DNA of 64,000 nt from Ignavibacteriales bacterium (GCA_016214905.1 JACRMQ010000007.1:757695-821694), one strand, 5' to 3'. Shown: positions 24,889 to 34,727, counted from the stretch's first letter. Made by a program: numbers and translations. The notes: generated from the sequence alone by a model not told the origin.

Positions 24889-26196
24889 ATGAATTGGGTA
24901 TATCAATATAAAGAAAAGCTTACAACACCCGAGCAAGCGGTTACCACCGTTAAGAGCAACGACCATATTTTTATAAGCGGGAATGCAGCAACACCTTTTC
25001 AACTGGTAGAAGCACTTGCCGCACGCAAAGATGAACTGAGGAATGTGGAAGTAAACCATGTTCTCCTGATAGGTGATGATCCGTTCACGAAGCCGGGGAT
25101 GGAAAAACATTTCAGACATAATTCTTTATTTGTCGGTCCGGCAGATCGCCTTGCTATTAACGATGGTCGCTCCGATTATGTGCCGGTTTTTCTTTTTGAG
25201 ATACCTGCTCTTTTCACTAAGAAAGTTATTCCTCTTGATGTTGCAATAATCCAGGTCTCGCCTCCGGACGAGCACGGATTTATGAGTTTTGGCGTCGAAT
25301 GTCTAACATCCAAAGCTGCCGCCGAAAGTGCAAAAATTGTTATAGCTCAAGTGAATGAAAATATGCCCCGCACATTGGGAGATTCATTTATCCATATTTC
25401 GCGTATCCATAAGATTGTTGAGTTATCGAGAGAATTACCTGAGCTCCCGAGAAAACCACCTTCCGCGGTTGAACTTCAGATCGGAAAGCACATAGCCTCT
25501 CTTGTTGAAGACGGTGGAACACTTCAACTTGGGATTGGCGGAATTCCCGATGCCGTTCTGCAATCATTGATGGATAAAAAAGATTTAGGCATTCATACCG
25601 AAATGGTTTCGGATGGAATTGTAAAACTCATTGAATCCGGAATCATCACCAACAGTAAAAAAACACTCCATCCCGGTAAAATAATCGCCACCTTTATTTT
25701 TGGCTCGAAACAATTATACTCGTTCGTTGATAACAATCCGCTATTCGAAGTTCATCCGTGCGATTACACAAATGATCCGTTCATCGTGGCTAAGAACGAA
25801 AAAATGGTGGCTATCAATTCAGCCATCGAAGTCGATATCACAGGTCAAGTTTGTTCCGATTCAATCGGTACTAAAATTTACAGTGGATTCGGCGGTCAGC
25901 TCGATTTTATTCGCGGAGCGGCTTATTCGAAGGGCGGAAAACCAATTATCGCACTTCCATCGACAACAAAAAAAGATACGGTTTCAAGAATAGTACCCAA
26001 ATTAAAATCAGGAGCGGGAGTTGTTACCACCCGTGCCGATGTTCATTATGTAGTGACCGAATACGGTATAGCAGAACTTCATGGTCGAAATATCCGCCAG
26101 CGTGCCAAAGCGTTGATCGATATTGCCCACCCGAAATTCCGCGAAGAACTTGAACGGTATGCTGTTGAACATAAATATACTCGACCGGTTTTATAA
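24889..26196 (+). CDS. Acetyl-CoA hydrolase/transferase family protein (4-hydroxybutyrate CoA-transferase-like)
   Basis: A 435-residue class I CoA-transferase. Recognisable parts are VSPPDEHGFMSFGVECLTSKAAAE (about residues 123-146), the site loop LGIGGIPDAVLQSL (about 207), HTEMVSDGIVKLIESG with the likely catalytic glutamate (about 230), GFGGQLDFIRGAAYSKGGKPII and the C-terminal YVVTEYGIAELHGR. Relatives move CoA between acetate, butyrate, 4-hydroxybutyrate or propionate. Next to ald and the malic enzyme it fits disposal or activation of acids during amino-acid fermentation. The actual acids cannot be told. Confidence 0.88.
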   Translation: MNWVYQYKEKLTTPEQAVTTVKSNDHIFISGNAATPFQLVEALAARKDELRNVEVNHVLLIGDDPFTKPGMEKHFRHNSLFVGPADRLAINDGRSDYVPVFLFEIPALFTKKVIPLDVAIIQVSPPDEHGFMSFGVECLTSKAAAESAKIVIAQVNENMPRTLGDSFIHISRIHKIVELSRELPELPRKPPSAVELQIGKHIASLVEDGGTLQLGIGGIPDAVLQSLMDKKDLGIHTEMVSDGIVKLIESGIITNSKKTLHPGKIIATFIFGSKQLYSFVDNNPLFEVHPCDYTNDPFIVAKNEKMVAINSAIEVDITGQVCSDSIGTKIYSGFGGQLDFIRGAAYSKGGKPIIALPSTTKKDTVSRIVPKLKSGAGVVTTRADVHYVVTEYGIAELHGRNIRQRAKALIDIAHPKFREELERYAVEHKYTRPVL

Positions 26197-26264
26197 AATA
26201 TATCGATAAGTTATTCAACCGGATAAAATATAAAGTGAGACTATCATAAGAAAGGAATTTTACT

Positions 26265-28517
26265 ATGTTAAAAAAACAAGATGCACTTGATTATCATTCC
26301 CAGGGACGAAAGGGAAAGATCGAAGTTGTTTCTACTAAACCGTGCGCTACTCAGCGTGACCTCTCCCTGGCATATTCGCCGGGAGTTGCAGAACCATGTC
26401 TTGAAATTGAAAAAAATCCTGAAGATGCTTATCTCTACACCACCAAAGGAAACCTTGTTGCAGTTGTCAGTAACGGAACAGCTGTGCTAGGATTAGGAGA
26501 TATAGGTGCCCTTGCAGGCAAACCTGTGATGGAAGGTAAAGGTGTGTTATTCAAAACATTCGCAGATGTAGATGTTTTTGATATCGAGCTTGACTCTCAC
26601 GATCCGAAAGAAATAATCAAAGCTGTAAAACTTCTTGAACCGACATTCGGTGGAATTAATTTGGAAGATATTAAAGCACCCGAATGTTTCGAGATTGAAG
26701 AAGAATTAAAAAAGATAATGAATATTCCTGTGTTCCACGACGATCAGCACGGTACCGCGATCATCAGCGGAGCTGCGTTGCTGAACGCGCTTGAAATAGT
26801 CGGTAAAAAGATTTCAGATATTCGCGTTGTGTTCAGCGGCGCTGGCGCTTCCGGTATTGCATGTGCGAAATTTTATGAAACCCTTGGTGTAAAACGAAGT
26901 AATATCCGGCTTGTTGACACTAAAGGTGTTGTGTTCAAGGGACGTACAGAAGGAATGAATAAATACAAAGAATATTTTGCGGTCGATACTAAGGATAGAA
27001 CGCTTGCCGATGCGATGAAAGGTGCTGATGTTTTTTGTGGGGTTTCCGTAAAAGATTTAGTCACCAAAGATATGGTTCGTTCGATGACCGATAACCCGAT
27101 TGTGTTTGCTATGGCAAATCCGGATCCCGAAATAACATATCCTGATGCCATTGCCGCAAGGAAAGATATTATTATGGGAACAGGCAGGTCGGATTATCCG
27201 AATCAAGTTAATAATGTTCTCGGATTCCCGTTTATATTCCGGGGCGCATTAGATGTCAGAGCAACGCAGATTAACGACGAGATGAAAGTAGCCGCAGCAA
27301 TGGCGTTAGCCAAGCTTGCGAAAGAAGATGTACCGGATACGGTAATTCGTGCTTATGGCGGTAAGAAGATTGAATTTGGCAGAGAATACATTATTCCAAA
27401 ACCGCTTGATCCTCGAGTTCTATTGTGGGAAGCTCCTGCGGTTGCGAAGGCAGCAATGGAAACAGGTGTTGCCCGTATTCAAATAAAAGATATGGAAGAA
27501 TACAAAGATCAACTCGAAGCGCGTCTTGGAAAATCGCGTGAAATTATGAGAGTGTTCATCCATCAAGCCCGTAAATCACCGAAGAAAATTGTTTACCCGG
27601 AAGGAGAAGAAACAAAAATTCTTCGTGCCGCACAGATGGTGATCGAGGATGGAATCGCACACCCGATTTTACTGGGCGATCCCAAAATAATCGAGCAAAA
27701 AGCTAAAGATATGTCGATAGATATGAGTGGAATCGAAGTTATAAATCCGCTTAACTCAAAGAAGTATAAAGATTATACAGTCAAATTTTATGAATATCGG
27801 AAAAGACGGGGGATAACACACTTCGATGCAGAACGGCTAATGAAAATAGAAAATTACTACGGCATGATGATGGTGCGCGAGGGTGATGCGGATGGATTAA
27901 TATCCGGATTGACACAGCACTATCCCGACACTGTCCGACCTGCACTTCAAATAATTGGTCACAAGGAAGGAACAGATGTAGTGGCCGGTCTGTATATGTT
28001 GATCTTTAAAAATCAAATCATCTTCATTGCAGATGCTACGGTAAATATCGAACCGGACGCTAAACAGCTTGCGCAGATCGCAATGCTGACTGCCGAGAAA
28101 GTAAGACAATACGATGTTGAACCGCGAATAGCAATGTTGGCATTCAGCAATTTCGGCAGCACTCGGCATCCGCTCGCAGATAAAATGCGCGAAGCGGCAG
28201 ATATTGTGAAAGCCAAAATGCCAAGTTTGATTATTGATGGTGAAATGCAAGCAGATACCGCGGTATCACCTGAAATAATCAATGAAATTTATCCGTTCAG
28301 CAGTTTGAAGGGCGGAGCCAATGTGCTCATTTGTCCGGGACTTACATCAGCGAATATTGCGTATAAACTGTTAGCCCGTCTTGGAGGTGCAACCGCCGTA
28401 GGACCGATTCTTATGGGAATTAAAAAACCGGTTTACCTTTTAATCCCAGGTAATGATGTATCCGATATCGTAAATATCACTGCGATGGCGGTTAAAGATG
28501 CACAATTAACAGATTAA
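26265..28517 (+). CDS. maeB: NADP-dependent malic enzyme fused to phosphotransacetylase-like domain
   Basis: A 750-residue MaeB-type enzyme. Residues 1-425 are the malic enzyme: [31 protein letters not shown], the metal/substrate motif [12 protein letters not shown] and [15 protein letters not shown] for NADP. Residues about 430-750 are a phosphotransacetylase-like domain ([16 protein letters not shown] ... [10 protein letters not shown] ... [11 protein letters not shown]). In known MaeB proteins that domain is regulatory, binding acetyl-CoA, not catalytic. It converts malate to pyruvate with NADPH. AAGGAATTT precedes the ATG. It lies 38 nt before the oxidoreductase genes. Confidence 0.94.
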   Translation: MLKKQDALDYHSQGRKGKIEVVSTKPCATQRDLSLAYSPGVAEPCLEIEKNPEDAYLYTTKGNLVAVVSNGTAVLGLGDIGALAGKPVMEGKGVLFKTFADVDVFDIELDSHDPKEIIKAVKLLEPTFGGINLEDIKAPECFEIEEELKKIMNIPVFHDDQHGTAIISGAALLNALEIVGKKISDIRVVFSGAGASGIACAKFYETLGVKRSNIRLVDTKGVVFKGRTEGMNKYKEYFAVDTKDRTLADAMKGADVFCGVSVKDLVTKDMVRSMTDNPIVFAMANPDPEITYPDAIAARKDIIMGTGRSDYPNQVNNVLGFPFIFRGALDVRATQINDEMKVAAAMALAKLAKEDVPDTVIRAYGGKKIEFGREYIIPKPLDPRVLLWEAPAVAKAAMETGVARIQIKDMEEYKDQLEARLGKSREIMRVFIHQARKSPKKIVYPEGEETKILRAAQMVIEDGIAHPILLGDPKIIEQKAKDMSIDMSGIEVINPLNSKKYKDYTVKFYEYRKRRGITHFDAERLMKIENYYGMMMVREGDADGLISGLTQHYPDTVRPALQIIGHKEGTDVVAGLYMLIFKNQIIFIADATVNIEPDAKQLAQIAMLTAEKVRQYDVEPRIAMLAFSNFGSTRHPLADKMREAADIVKAKMPSLIIDGEMQADTAVSPEIINEIYPFSSLKGGANVLICPGLTSANIAYKLLARLGGATAVGPILMGIKKPVYLLIPGNDVSDIVNITAMAVKDAQLTD

Positions 28518-28555
28518 AGAAACAGATAAGATTAATCATCAATCAGAGGAAATTC

Positions 28556-28882
28556 ATGGCAGTTCGAGGAACAGTCAAAGTCGATATCGAGACTTGTAAA
28601 GGGTGTGAGCTTTGCGTAGAAGCATGCCCGCAAGATACTCTCGCGATGTCGAAAGATATAAATAATAAAGGATACCACTTCGCAGTAACCATTCAAGATA
28701 ATTGTACGGGGTGCGTTAATTGTGCGTTGGTTTGTCCGGATGCAGTTATTACTGTCTATCGTTCTTCTTCAAAGAAAAAAGATAAAGAACCGGTAGCTGT
28801 AATCTCCAATGTGAAAAGCAATATAAAATTTACAATCGATAACCCCAATGTCCCCGGTGGAGTAGGAAGGATTGATGTATGA
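28556..28882 (+). CDS. korD: 2-oxoacid:ferredoxin oxidoreductase, delta (ferredoxin) subunit
   Basis: A 108-residue two-[4Fe-4S] ferredoxin. The ligand motifs are [15 protein letters not shown] (residues 14-28) and [15 protein letters not shown] (about 47-61). The last 45 residues are a short polar tail. It overlaps the alpha subunit by 4 bp and carries electrons from the TPP subunit to external ferredoxin. AGAGGAAATTC precedes the ATG. Confidence 0.92.
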   Translation: MAVRGTVKVDIETCKGCELCVEACPQDTLAMSKDINNKGYHFAVTIQDNCTGCVNCALVCPDAVITVYRSSSKKKDKEPVAVISNVKSNIKFTIDNPNVPGGVGRIDV

Positions 28883-29961
28883 GTGAGATACGTTTAATGA
28901 AAGGAAACGAAGCAGTAGCAGAAGCAGCCATTCGTGCCGGATGCGATGCCTATTTCGGTTATCCGATAACCCCTCAATCCGAAATCATCGAGTATCTATC
29001 AGACCAAGGACGTAAACGCGGTATGATTGTGATGCAGGTGGAAAGTGAAGTAGCGGCGATAAATATGATATATGGCGCTGCAGGCGCCGGTGCTCGCGCA
29101 ATGACAACTTCGTCGAGTCCCGGGATGAGTCTCATGCAGGAAGGGATATCGTATATCGCTTGTGCGGAATTACCATGCTTGCTAATGAACGTAAATCGTG
29201 GTGGTCCCGGTTTGGGAACCATACAACCGTCGCAAGGAGATTATTTTCAATCGGTGAAGGGTGGAGGTCATGGCGATTATCATCTGATAGTTCTCGCGCC
29301 CGCAAGCGTTCAAGAGATGGCCGATTTTGTTTATCTTGGCTTTGATCTCGCCGATAAGTATCGAAATCCGGTACTCATCCTAACCGACGGGGCGCTTGGT
29401 CAAATGATGGAAAAAGTTATTTTTCCGGAGTACGATCCCAAAGCTCACAAACCTCCGAAACCATGGGCAACAGTTGGAAAGAGCAGTAACCGATCTCCGA
29501 ACGTAATAACATCGCTTCATCTCCACTCTGACGAAATGGAGAACATCAATATTCGGCTTCAGGAAAAATATCGCAAGATAGAAGCGAATGAAGTTAGATA
29601 TGAATTGATGAACACCGAAGATGCCGATGTTATCATGGTAGCGTATGGTTTAACCGCCCGGATTTGCCAGCGAGTTATTGAACTTGCAAAACAAACCGGA
29701 ATAAAAATCGGATTGATGCGTCCGATCTCGCTCTATCCTTACCCGTTCGATATTATTGCGAAACTTTCGGAGCAGGTAGGCGGATTTTTCGTGGTTGAAA
29801 TGAATGCCGGTCAGATGATTGAGGATGTTCGCTTGGGTGTGAATGGAAAAGTGCCTGTCGGATTTTATGGCAGGATGGGAGGTGTAATACCTACCGCCGA
29901 AGAAATTCTGCATAGTTTACAACTGTTTATGAAAAGTATTGCGATGAAGGAGAAAGTATAA
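28879..29961 (+). CDS. korA: 2-oxoacid:ferredoxin oxidoreductase, alpha subunit (KorA/VorB type)
   Basis: A 360-residue subunit. The start [26 protein letters not shown] is diagnostic for the KorA/VorB subfamily, followed by [35 protein letters not shown] (pyrimidine-binding fold) and the later transketolase-C-like domain [15 protein letters not shown]. In four-subunit form these enzymes oxidise 2-oxoglutarate or branched-chain 2-oxoacids to acyl-CoA, CO2 and reduced ferredoxin. Gene order delta-alpha-beta-gamma is kept. The substrate cannot be settled: annotation pipelines usually call this alpha type VorB. Confidence 0.92.
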   Translation: MSEIRLMKGNEAVAEAAIRAGCDAYFGYPITPQSEIIEYLSDQGRKRGMIVMQVESEVAAINMIYGAAGAGARAMTTSSSPGMSLMQEGISYIACAELPCLLMNVNRGGPGLGTIQPSQGDYFQSVKGGGHGDYHLIVLAPASVQEMADFVYLGFDLADKYRNPVLILTDGALGQMMEKVIFPEYDPKAHKPPKPWATVGKSSNRSPNVITSLHLHSDEMENINIRLQEKYRKIEANEVRYELMNTEDADVIMVAYGLTARICQRVIELAKQTGIKIGLMRPISLYPYPFDIIAKLSEQVGGFFVVEMNAGQMIEDVRLGVNGKVPVGFYGRMGGVIPTAEEILHSLQLFMKSIAMKEKV

Positions 29962-29962
29962 T

Positions 29963-30784
29963 ATGTCCGACATTCAAGTTCCAACAAACGGCATGGAAGT
30001 AGTTTGGGAAAAACCGAAATCCTTAAGCGAAACGAGAATGCATTACTGCCCCGGCTGCGGGCATGGTGTGGTTCATAAAGTTTTAATGGAAACGATTGAT
30101 GATCTTGGAATCCAGGATAAAACTATCGGAGTTGCACCTGTTGGTTGCTCTGTTATCTCTTACAATTATATGAACATCGATATGCAAGAAGCGGCTCACG
30201 GGCGGGCAACGGCGGTCGCTACCGGTATAAAGCGGGTTCTCCCCGATAGACTTGTTTTCACGTACCAAGGTGACGGAGATCTTGCAGCAATCGGAACAGC
30301 AGAAACTATCCATGCGTGTAATCGTGGTGAAAATTTCTTGATCATTTTCATTAACAACGCCATATACGGAATGACTGGAGGACAAATGGCTCCTACTTCA
30401 CTCCTCGGCATGGTTACAAGCACCACACCCGAAGGCAGGCAGGTTGAAACTCAGGGATTCCCGATAAAGATTACCGAGATGGTTGCAACATTGCCGGGTA
30501 CTTATTATATCACCCGTCAATCTGTTCATAATCCAACCGCCGTAAGACATCTTAAAAAAGCGGTTGAAAAAGCTTTTAAATATCAACAGGATAAAAAAGG
30601 AACCTGCTTAATCGAAGTCGTTTCAAATTGTCCATCGGGTTGGAAGATGAATCCGCTGGAAGCGAATCAGTGGCTTGAAAAAAATATGTTTCCTATGTTT
30701 CCTCCGGGTGACATAAAAGTGGAAGGAAAACTTATCGAGAAGAAACAAATAACTATGCCCGAGCAGAAGGAGACTAAAATATGA
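29963..30784 (+). CDS. korB: 2-oxoacid:ferredoxin oxidoreductase, beta (TPP) subunit
   Basis: A 273-residue thiamine-pyrophosphate subunit. YCPGCGHGVVHKVLME (residues about 28-43) is the family start, and GDGDLAAIGTAETIHACNRGENFLIIFINNAIYGMTGG contains the TPP motif GDG...NN. It starts 1 nt after korA and overlaps korC by 4 bp. With the other three subunits it makes acyl-CoA and reduced ferredoxin; reduced ferredoxin could in turn feed the glutamate synthase/transhydrogenase complex encoded 8 kb upstream. Confidence 0.93.
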   Translation: MSDIQVPTNGMEVVWEKPKSLSETRMHYCPGCGHGVVHKVLMETIDDLGIQDKTIGVAPVGCSVISYNYMNIDMQEAAHGRATAVATGIKRVLPDRLVFTYQGDGDLAAIGTAETIHACNRGENFLIIFINNAIYGMTGGQMAPTSLLGMVTSTTPEGRQVETQGFPIKITEMVATLPGTYYITRQSVHNPTAVRHLKKAVEKAFKYQQDKKGTCLIEVVSNCPSGWKMNPLEANQWLEKNMFPMFPPGDIKVEGKLIEKKQITMPEQKETKI

Positions 30785-31338
30785 CACATGAAATTTTATT
30801 TGCCGGATTTGGCGGACAAGGTATTCTATCAATGGGGATGACGCTTGCTTATGCGGGTATTATCGAAGGGAAAGAAGTTTCATGGATGCCTTCGTACGGT
30901 CCCGAGATGCGCGGTGGTACGGCAAACTGTATCGTGATTGTATCCGATAAACGAATAAGTTCTCCGATCGTTGGTAAATTCGATGCGTTGATTGCGATGA
31001 ACCAGCCATCGCTCGATAAGTTCGAGAAATCTGTGAAGCCGAACGGAATCATCATGTATGATAGCGGGAATATAATTGTTCCTCCCACGCGGACAGATAT
31101 AACGATCGCGGCAGTTCCTGTAGAAGCTGAAGCATTGAAACTCAACAATCTTAAAGTTAGAAATATGATTATGGTTGGTGCCTTTTTAAGTGTTTGTCAG
31201 GTTGTTGAAACCGGAACAGTTGTAAAAGCGTTATCTAAAGTTCTGCCCGAACGATACCACCACATGCTAAAAATAAATCAAGAAGCGCTCGAACGGGGAG
31301 AAAAAATTGTAGTAGAAGCAGCCACACCATTAGCTTAA
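30781..31338 (+). CDS. korC: 2-oxoacid:ferredoxin oxidoreductase, gamma subunit
   Basis: A 185-residue CoA-binding gamma subunit. Typical motifs are FAGFGGQGILSMGMTLAYAG (residues 7-26), SWMPSYGPEMRGGTANC (about 38) and ALIAMNQPSLDKFEKSVKPNG. It closes the conserved four-gene set. The next small gene starts 14 nt after its stop with its own Shine-Dalgarno. Confidence 0.93.
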   Translation: MTHEILFAGFGGQGILSMGMTLAYAGIIEGKEVSWMPSYGPEMRGGTANCIVIVSDKRISSPIVGKFDALIAMNQPSLDKFEKSVKPNGIIMYDSGNIIVPPTRTDITIAAVPVEAEALKLNNLKVRNMIMVGAFLSVCQVVETGTVVKALSKVLPERYHHMLKINQEALERGEKIVVEAATPLA

Positions 31339-31352
31339 TGGAGGTCGAAATT

Positions 31353-31610
31353 ATGAAAAAAGAAATTGAATGTGCTCACTCTTGTAAAGGATTTTGCAAC
31401 GCGTTGGAAATTGCAACTCTTCACGAGAAAGAAGCTATTCTTCAATATGACTCGCTGCGGGATGAGTGTAACTATCCTGATGTAAAGGTGATATTGAACG
31501 AATTGATTATACAACGCCAAAAAACTATCCGCTTACTTGAAGAAGCGAAAGTCTTGTTAAAATCGAAGTTCGAAGTTCTGGATCAAATACAGGATGGATT
31601 TAAAAGTTAA
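31353..31610 (+). CDS. Small Cys-containing two-helix protein (ferritin/rubrerythrin-like hairpin), unknown function
   Basis: About 85 residues from ATG 31353, chosen because GGAGG (31340-31344) lies 8 nt before it. After CAHSCKGFC the rest looks like two long helices (LEIATLHEKEAILQYDSLRD and KVILNELIIQRQKTIRLLEEA), with a His-Glu-Lys-Glu pattern recalling one half of a rubrerythrin or ferritin-like four-helix bundle. I do not recognise a named family. It is the last gene of the oxidoreductase operon, before a terminator at 31591-31644. An electron-transfer or oxygen-protection role for the oxygen-sensitive oxidoreductase is a guess from position. Confidence 0.65.
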   Translation: MKKEIECAHSCKGFCNALEIATLHEKEAILQYDSLRDECNYPDVKVILNELIIQRQKTIRLLEEAKVLLKSKFEVLDQIQDGFKS

Positions 31611-31644
31611 TCACCCGGATTGAATGGGTTATCCATCCTTTTTA
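31591..31644 (+). terminator. Probable terminator of the oxidoreductase operon
   Basis: AGGATGGAT (31591-31599, at the end of the coding region) pairs with ATCCATCCT (31631-31639), with an inner ACCC/GGGT pair, followed by TTTTTATCC. The loop is long, so the call is moderate. Confidence 0.45.
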
Positions 31645-31715
31645 TCCGACTCTTGAACGATTTTTAAAAATGCATTAGTCAGAATGCAAATGAAATTATA
31701 ATCAAAGGGATTGAA

Positions 31716-32705
31716 ATGCAGATGCACTCAAATACTTCACAGTTGCGAAACGATTTCCGTCCCAGGATGATCGTTTGGCAGCTGACAGGTAATGGCGCCC
31801 TGGATAATTTGCACGACAAATTACTTACTCAGCATGAATGTCTCTGTATTATCGATAGCATCGCACGGTTATCTAAACCAATCATCGTTTTGAACGGTGA
31901 TTCTCTAATCGATCGGCCTGATTTACATGAAATAATCGAGTACGGAAGCGCACTGGACTTAAAGATGATTGCCGAAGTCCATCCCGAAGAAATTACGGAA
32001 GAGCTACTCGATAAATATAAATCGTTAGGACCAAAAACATTCCGACTTATCCTGAATAATCATATTGTTGAAGATTTCGAAACAAGATTTCAGTTAACGC
32101 CCGCTTTCCAATCGCTTGAACGCGCTGTGGATTTATTGCGTGCTAAAGAATTCGAAATTCACTTTAGCATTCTGGTTACAAAACCAAATCTCAGGAATCT
32201 CGCCTTCAATTTAGATTACGCTTTCAGGAAAAATGGTCATGGTTTATACTGTCACCTTCGTTTCGATAGAAGCGTTCAAGAAGTAACAATGCTCGATGAC
32301 GAGATTAAATCTCTCGATGAATTCATCACCAAGATATCAGATTTAAAATTCATTCTTCCCAATAACATGTATCTCTCACCCCAATGCGTCAGGTACTCGC
32401 CGTTTCCGGAAGAAGAGCAAAACGATTTTGATTTTTCCGATAGTAGACATCCGCGTTGGATCCATCACTGTCTCGCAGGAAAAACTTATGCTTTTATAAA
32501 CGAGCTGGGAAAAGTTTTTGTTTGCAGCGGTATGTGCCAGGAGTGCGGTGATCTGAGAGAAGAAAATTATAATTTCAAATCGATCTGGATGAATTCAGAA
32601 GTTATGCAGCTGTTGCGAGAACACTTCCGCTCGTGTGTTCAAACACGTCTCCTCTTGAAAAAGACCAGGGGAATTCCGGTTCAACAATTAGATATCATTC
32701 AATAA
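31716..32705 (+). CDS. Radical-SAM/SPASM-like protein lacking the catalytic cysteines
   Basis: A 329-residue protein whose order of secondary structure follows radical-SAM enzymes of the heme-maturase type: RMIVWQLTGN (residues about 17-26) stands where these have WEITxxCNLxCxHC, then PIIVLNGDSLIDRPDLHEII, then LKMIAEVHPEEITEELLDKY. At the place of the three iron-sulfur cysteines it has GNGALDNLHD, with none. A C-terminal SPASM-like region keeps cysteines: HHCLAGKTYAFINELGKVFVCSGMCQECGDL. So SAM radical chemistry looks impossible, but an auxiliary cluster may remain. AAAGGGA precedes ATG 31716. It is followed 14 nt later by a trans-sulfuration enzyme. Function unknown. Confidence 0.7.
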   Translation: MQMHSNTSQLRNDFRPRMIVWQLTGNGALDNLHDKLLTQHECLCIIDSIARLSKPIIVLNGDSLIDRPDLHEIIEYGSALDLKMIAEVHPEEITEELLDKYKSLGPKTFRLILNNHIVEDFETRFQLTPAFQSLERAVDLLRAKEFEIHFSILVTKPNLRNLAFNLDYAFRKNGHGLYCHLRFDRSVQEVTMLDDEIKSLDEFITKISDLKFILPNNMYLSPQCVRYSPFPEEEQNDFDFSDSRHPRWIHHCLAGKTYAFINELGKVFVCSGMCQECGDLREENYNFKSIWMNSEVMQLLREHFRSCVQTRLLLKKTRGIPVQQLDIIQ

Positions 32706-32719
32706 TATGCAAATGAATT

Positions 32720-34021
32720 ATGAAAAAAAATAAACAAAAACATTCGGTAGAAACCACACTCATTCACGGAATGAATATCAGCAAAAAATGGGATTTCAGC
32801 CATCATGTTGTTCCTCCCATATCATCATCGTGCACATTCCGCCTGGAATCGGCTAAACGCGGCGCGCTCGGTTTCGCGGAGTTCGCTCATCATACGGATG
32901 ATGCGGCTATTTCATCAAGCGCCCCTATTTATATATACGACCGGCTTGGTGAACCGAACAAAGAAGTGCTGGAGGAAAATTTAGCCGCCGCCGAGAATGG
33001 TGAGGCCGCGGTTACATTCTCTACCGGAATGGCGGCAGTTGCTGCCGCGCTTGGATGTGTAACAGGTACGGGTGATGAAATTATCGCTCATAATATTCTA
33101 TACGGATGCACATACTCTCTGCTCACAAATTGGTATCCTCGCTACAGGATTTCGACAAAATTCATCGATATGAAAAATCCTGTCAATGTTCGGCGCACAA
33201 TTACACCGAAAACACGGGTAATTTATTTTGAAACTCCCGTAAATCCCACACTTGAATTGATTGATATTCAAGCGATCGTCAATGAAGTGAAACAGCAAAA
33301 TAAAAAGAGGCCCAAGGGAAGAAAAATATACGTTATCGTCGATAACACTTTCGCAAGTCCGTATTGCCAGAGACCTCTCGAGTTCGGAGTTGATTTTGTA
33401 ATTGCATCTCTGACTAAAAATATTTGTGGTTTCGGAACCGATATGGGCGGGGTTGTTGTGGGTCCCAAGTGGAGCTACGATATTTTGCTGCTATATCGAA
33501 AAGATTTTGGAGGTGCCCTTGCCGCGAAAAGCGCGTGGCCACTTCTTGTGTATGGTTTACCAAGTTTAGCAGCGCGAATGCGCCATCAAATGGAAAGCGC
33601 GCTGGCAATATCTACTTTCTTGGAGAGCGATCCGCGTGTTGCGTTCGTGAATTTTCCCGGATTAAAATCGTTCGCCCAATCCGACTTAGCAAAGAAACAA
33701 ATGCGAGATTATGACGATAAGTTCGCACCCGGCAGTATTCTTTATTTCGTTCTTAAGGGAAAAAGTCCGAAGCAGCGTCATAATAAAGGAGAAAAATTTA
33801 TTAACTTCGTTGCAAAAAATGCTTATTCAATTACTCTTGCAGTAAGCTTGGGTCATATCAGAACGCTGATTGAACATCCGAGTTCTATGACTCACTCAGC
33901 TATTCCTTTGGATGAACAGGTGAGAAGCGGGCTCGAGCCGGGTGGTATACGGCTTTCCATCGGATTAGAAAAACCGAGTGATATAATCAAAGATCTTGCG
34001 AATGCTTTAGACAGAGTTTGA
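32720..34021 (+). CDS. Trans-sulfuration family PLP enzyme, methionine gamma-lyase-like
   Basis: A 433-residue member of the Cys/Met metabolism PLP family and a paralogue of the 6916-8106 gene. Motifs are YIYDRLGEPNKEVLE, FSTGMAAVAAAL, the substrate loop ILYGCTYSLL with the cysteine typical of methionine gamma-lyase, FETPVNPTLELID, the PLP lysine in ASLTKNICGFGTD and SLGHIRTLIEHPSSMTHS. An insertion near NKKRPKGRKIY makes it longer than usual. It could make methanethiol, ammonia and 2-oxobutyrate from methionine. It lies between the degenerate radical-SAM gene and the CoA-binding gene in one probable operon. Confidence 0.88.
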   Translation: MKKNKQKHSVETTLIHGMNISKKWDFSHHVVPPISSSCTFRLESAKRGALGFAEFAHHTDDAAISSSAPIYIYDRLGEPNKEVLEENLAAAENGEAAVTFSTGMAAVAAALGCVTGTGDEIIAHNILYGCTYSLLTNWYPRYRISTKFIDMKNPVNVRRTITPKTRVIYFETPVNPTLELIDIQAIVNEVKQQNKKRPKGRKIYVIVDNTFASPYCQRPLEFGVDFVIASLTKNICGFGTDMGGVVVGPKWSYDILLLYRKDFGGALAAKSAWPLLVYGLPSLAARMRHQMESALAISTFLESDPRVAFVNFPGLKSFAQSDLAKKQMRDYDDKFAPGSILYFVLKGKSPKQRHNKGEKFINFVAKNAYSITLAVSLGHIRTLIEHPSSMTHSAIPLDEQVRSGLEPGGIRLSIGLEKPSDIIKDLANALDRV

Positions 34022-34026
34022 TCCCG

Positions 34027-34479
34027 ATGATTTCCAAAAAATTGATCGATGGTTTTCTTGAAGATGGAATATTTGCGATAGTGGGAATATCGCGTTCAGG
34101 AAAAAAGTTCGGTAATGTTATTCTGAAAGAATTAAGTGGAAAAGGATATACGCTTCATCCGGTTCATCCGAGTGCGGGAACAATCGATGGTTTTAAATGC
34201 CATAACAATATTTCGGCAATACCGGAAAATGTGAAATCGTTGATCATCGCAGTCAAACCCGACCAATCGAAAAATATTATACGCGAAGCGGCACAATCAG
34301 GCATTAAGAAAGTATGGTTTCAGCAAGGATCATCGTCTACGGAAGTTCTTGAGATGTGTTCAGAGTATGGCATCGAAGCCATCCACGGTGAATGTATCTT
34401 GATGTTTGTGTCTCAGCAAAAATTTCCGCACAACTTTCATAAATTTATCTGGAAATTGTTAGGGAAATATCCTCAATAA
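34027..34479 (+). CDS. CoA-binding domain protein (YccU-like)
   Basis: About 150 residues of the CoA_binding_2 Rossmann family. Seen: FAIVGISRSGKKFGNVILKEL (residues about 14-34), HPVHPSAGTIDGFKC, SLIIAVKPDQSKNIIREAAQSGIKKVWFQQGS and IHGECILMFV. These are single-domain relatives of the succinyl-CoA synthetase/acyl-CoA synthetase nucleotide-binding fold; the ligand is not established. I take the ATG at 34027; an in-frame TTG at 34018 overlaps the upstream stop. The 275-bp gap after it is AT-rich and carries the feo control region. Confidence 0.85.
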   Translation: MISKKLIDGFLEDGIFAIVGISRSGKKFGNVILKELSGKGYTLHPVHPSAGTIDGFKCHNNISAIPENVKSLIIAVKPDQSKNIIREAAQSGIKKVWFQQGSSSTEVLEMCSEYGIEAIHGECILMFVSQQKFPHNFHKFIWKLLGKYPQ

Positions 34480-34603
34480 AAAGAAATCTCTTTTTGCATA
34501 TCAAGAAGTTCTTACCGACTGCGAACAGATTTAAACCAAATAATATTTGTTATAGTATATCGTTTTTCAATTATTCATTTTTAAAATCTTATTAATATCT
34601 AAA

Positions 34604-34628
34604 TTATCGTGAATTTATCATACGATAA
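34604..34628. promoter_or_regulatory. Inverted repeat in the feo upstream region (distal)
   Basis: TTATCGT (34604-34610) and ACGATAA (34622-34628), perfect 7-bp arms with 11 nt between. Possible operator. Confidence 0.25.
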
Positions 34629-34676
34629 AAAAGATCATACTTGGAAAACTAAAAATGGTTATTAAATTGTTATACT

Positions 34677-34727
34677 GATAAGGATAAAATCATCCTTATT
34701 GAGATATTCTGATTTTACGTTAAAATC
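34677..34727. promoter_or_regulatory. Two inverted repeats just before feoA, possible iron-regulator operators
   Basis: ATAAGGAT (34678-34685) and ATCCTTAT (34692-34699) are perfect arms; each half recalls the Fur half-site GATAATGAT, but the spacing is 6 nt and not 1. Next, GATTTTA (34711-34717) and TAAAATC (34721-34727) form a tight hairpin or a second site. Position before feoAB supports metal control. Confidence 0.4.
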
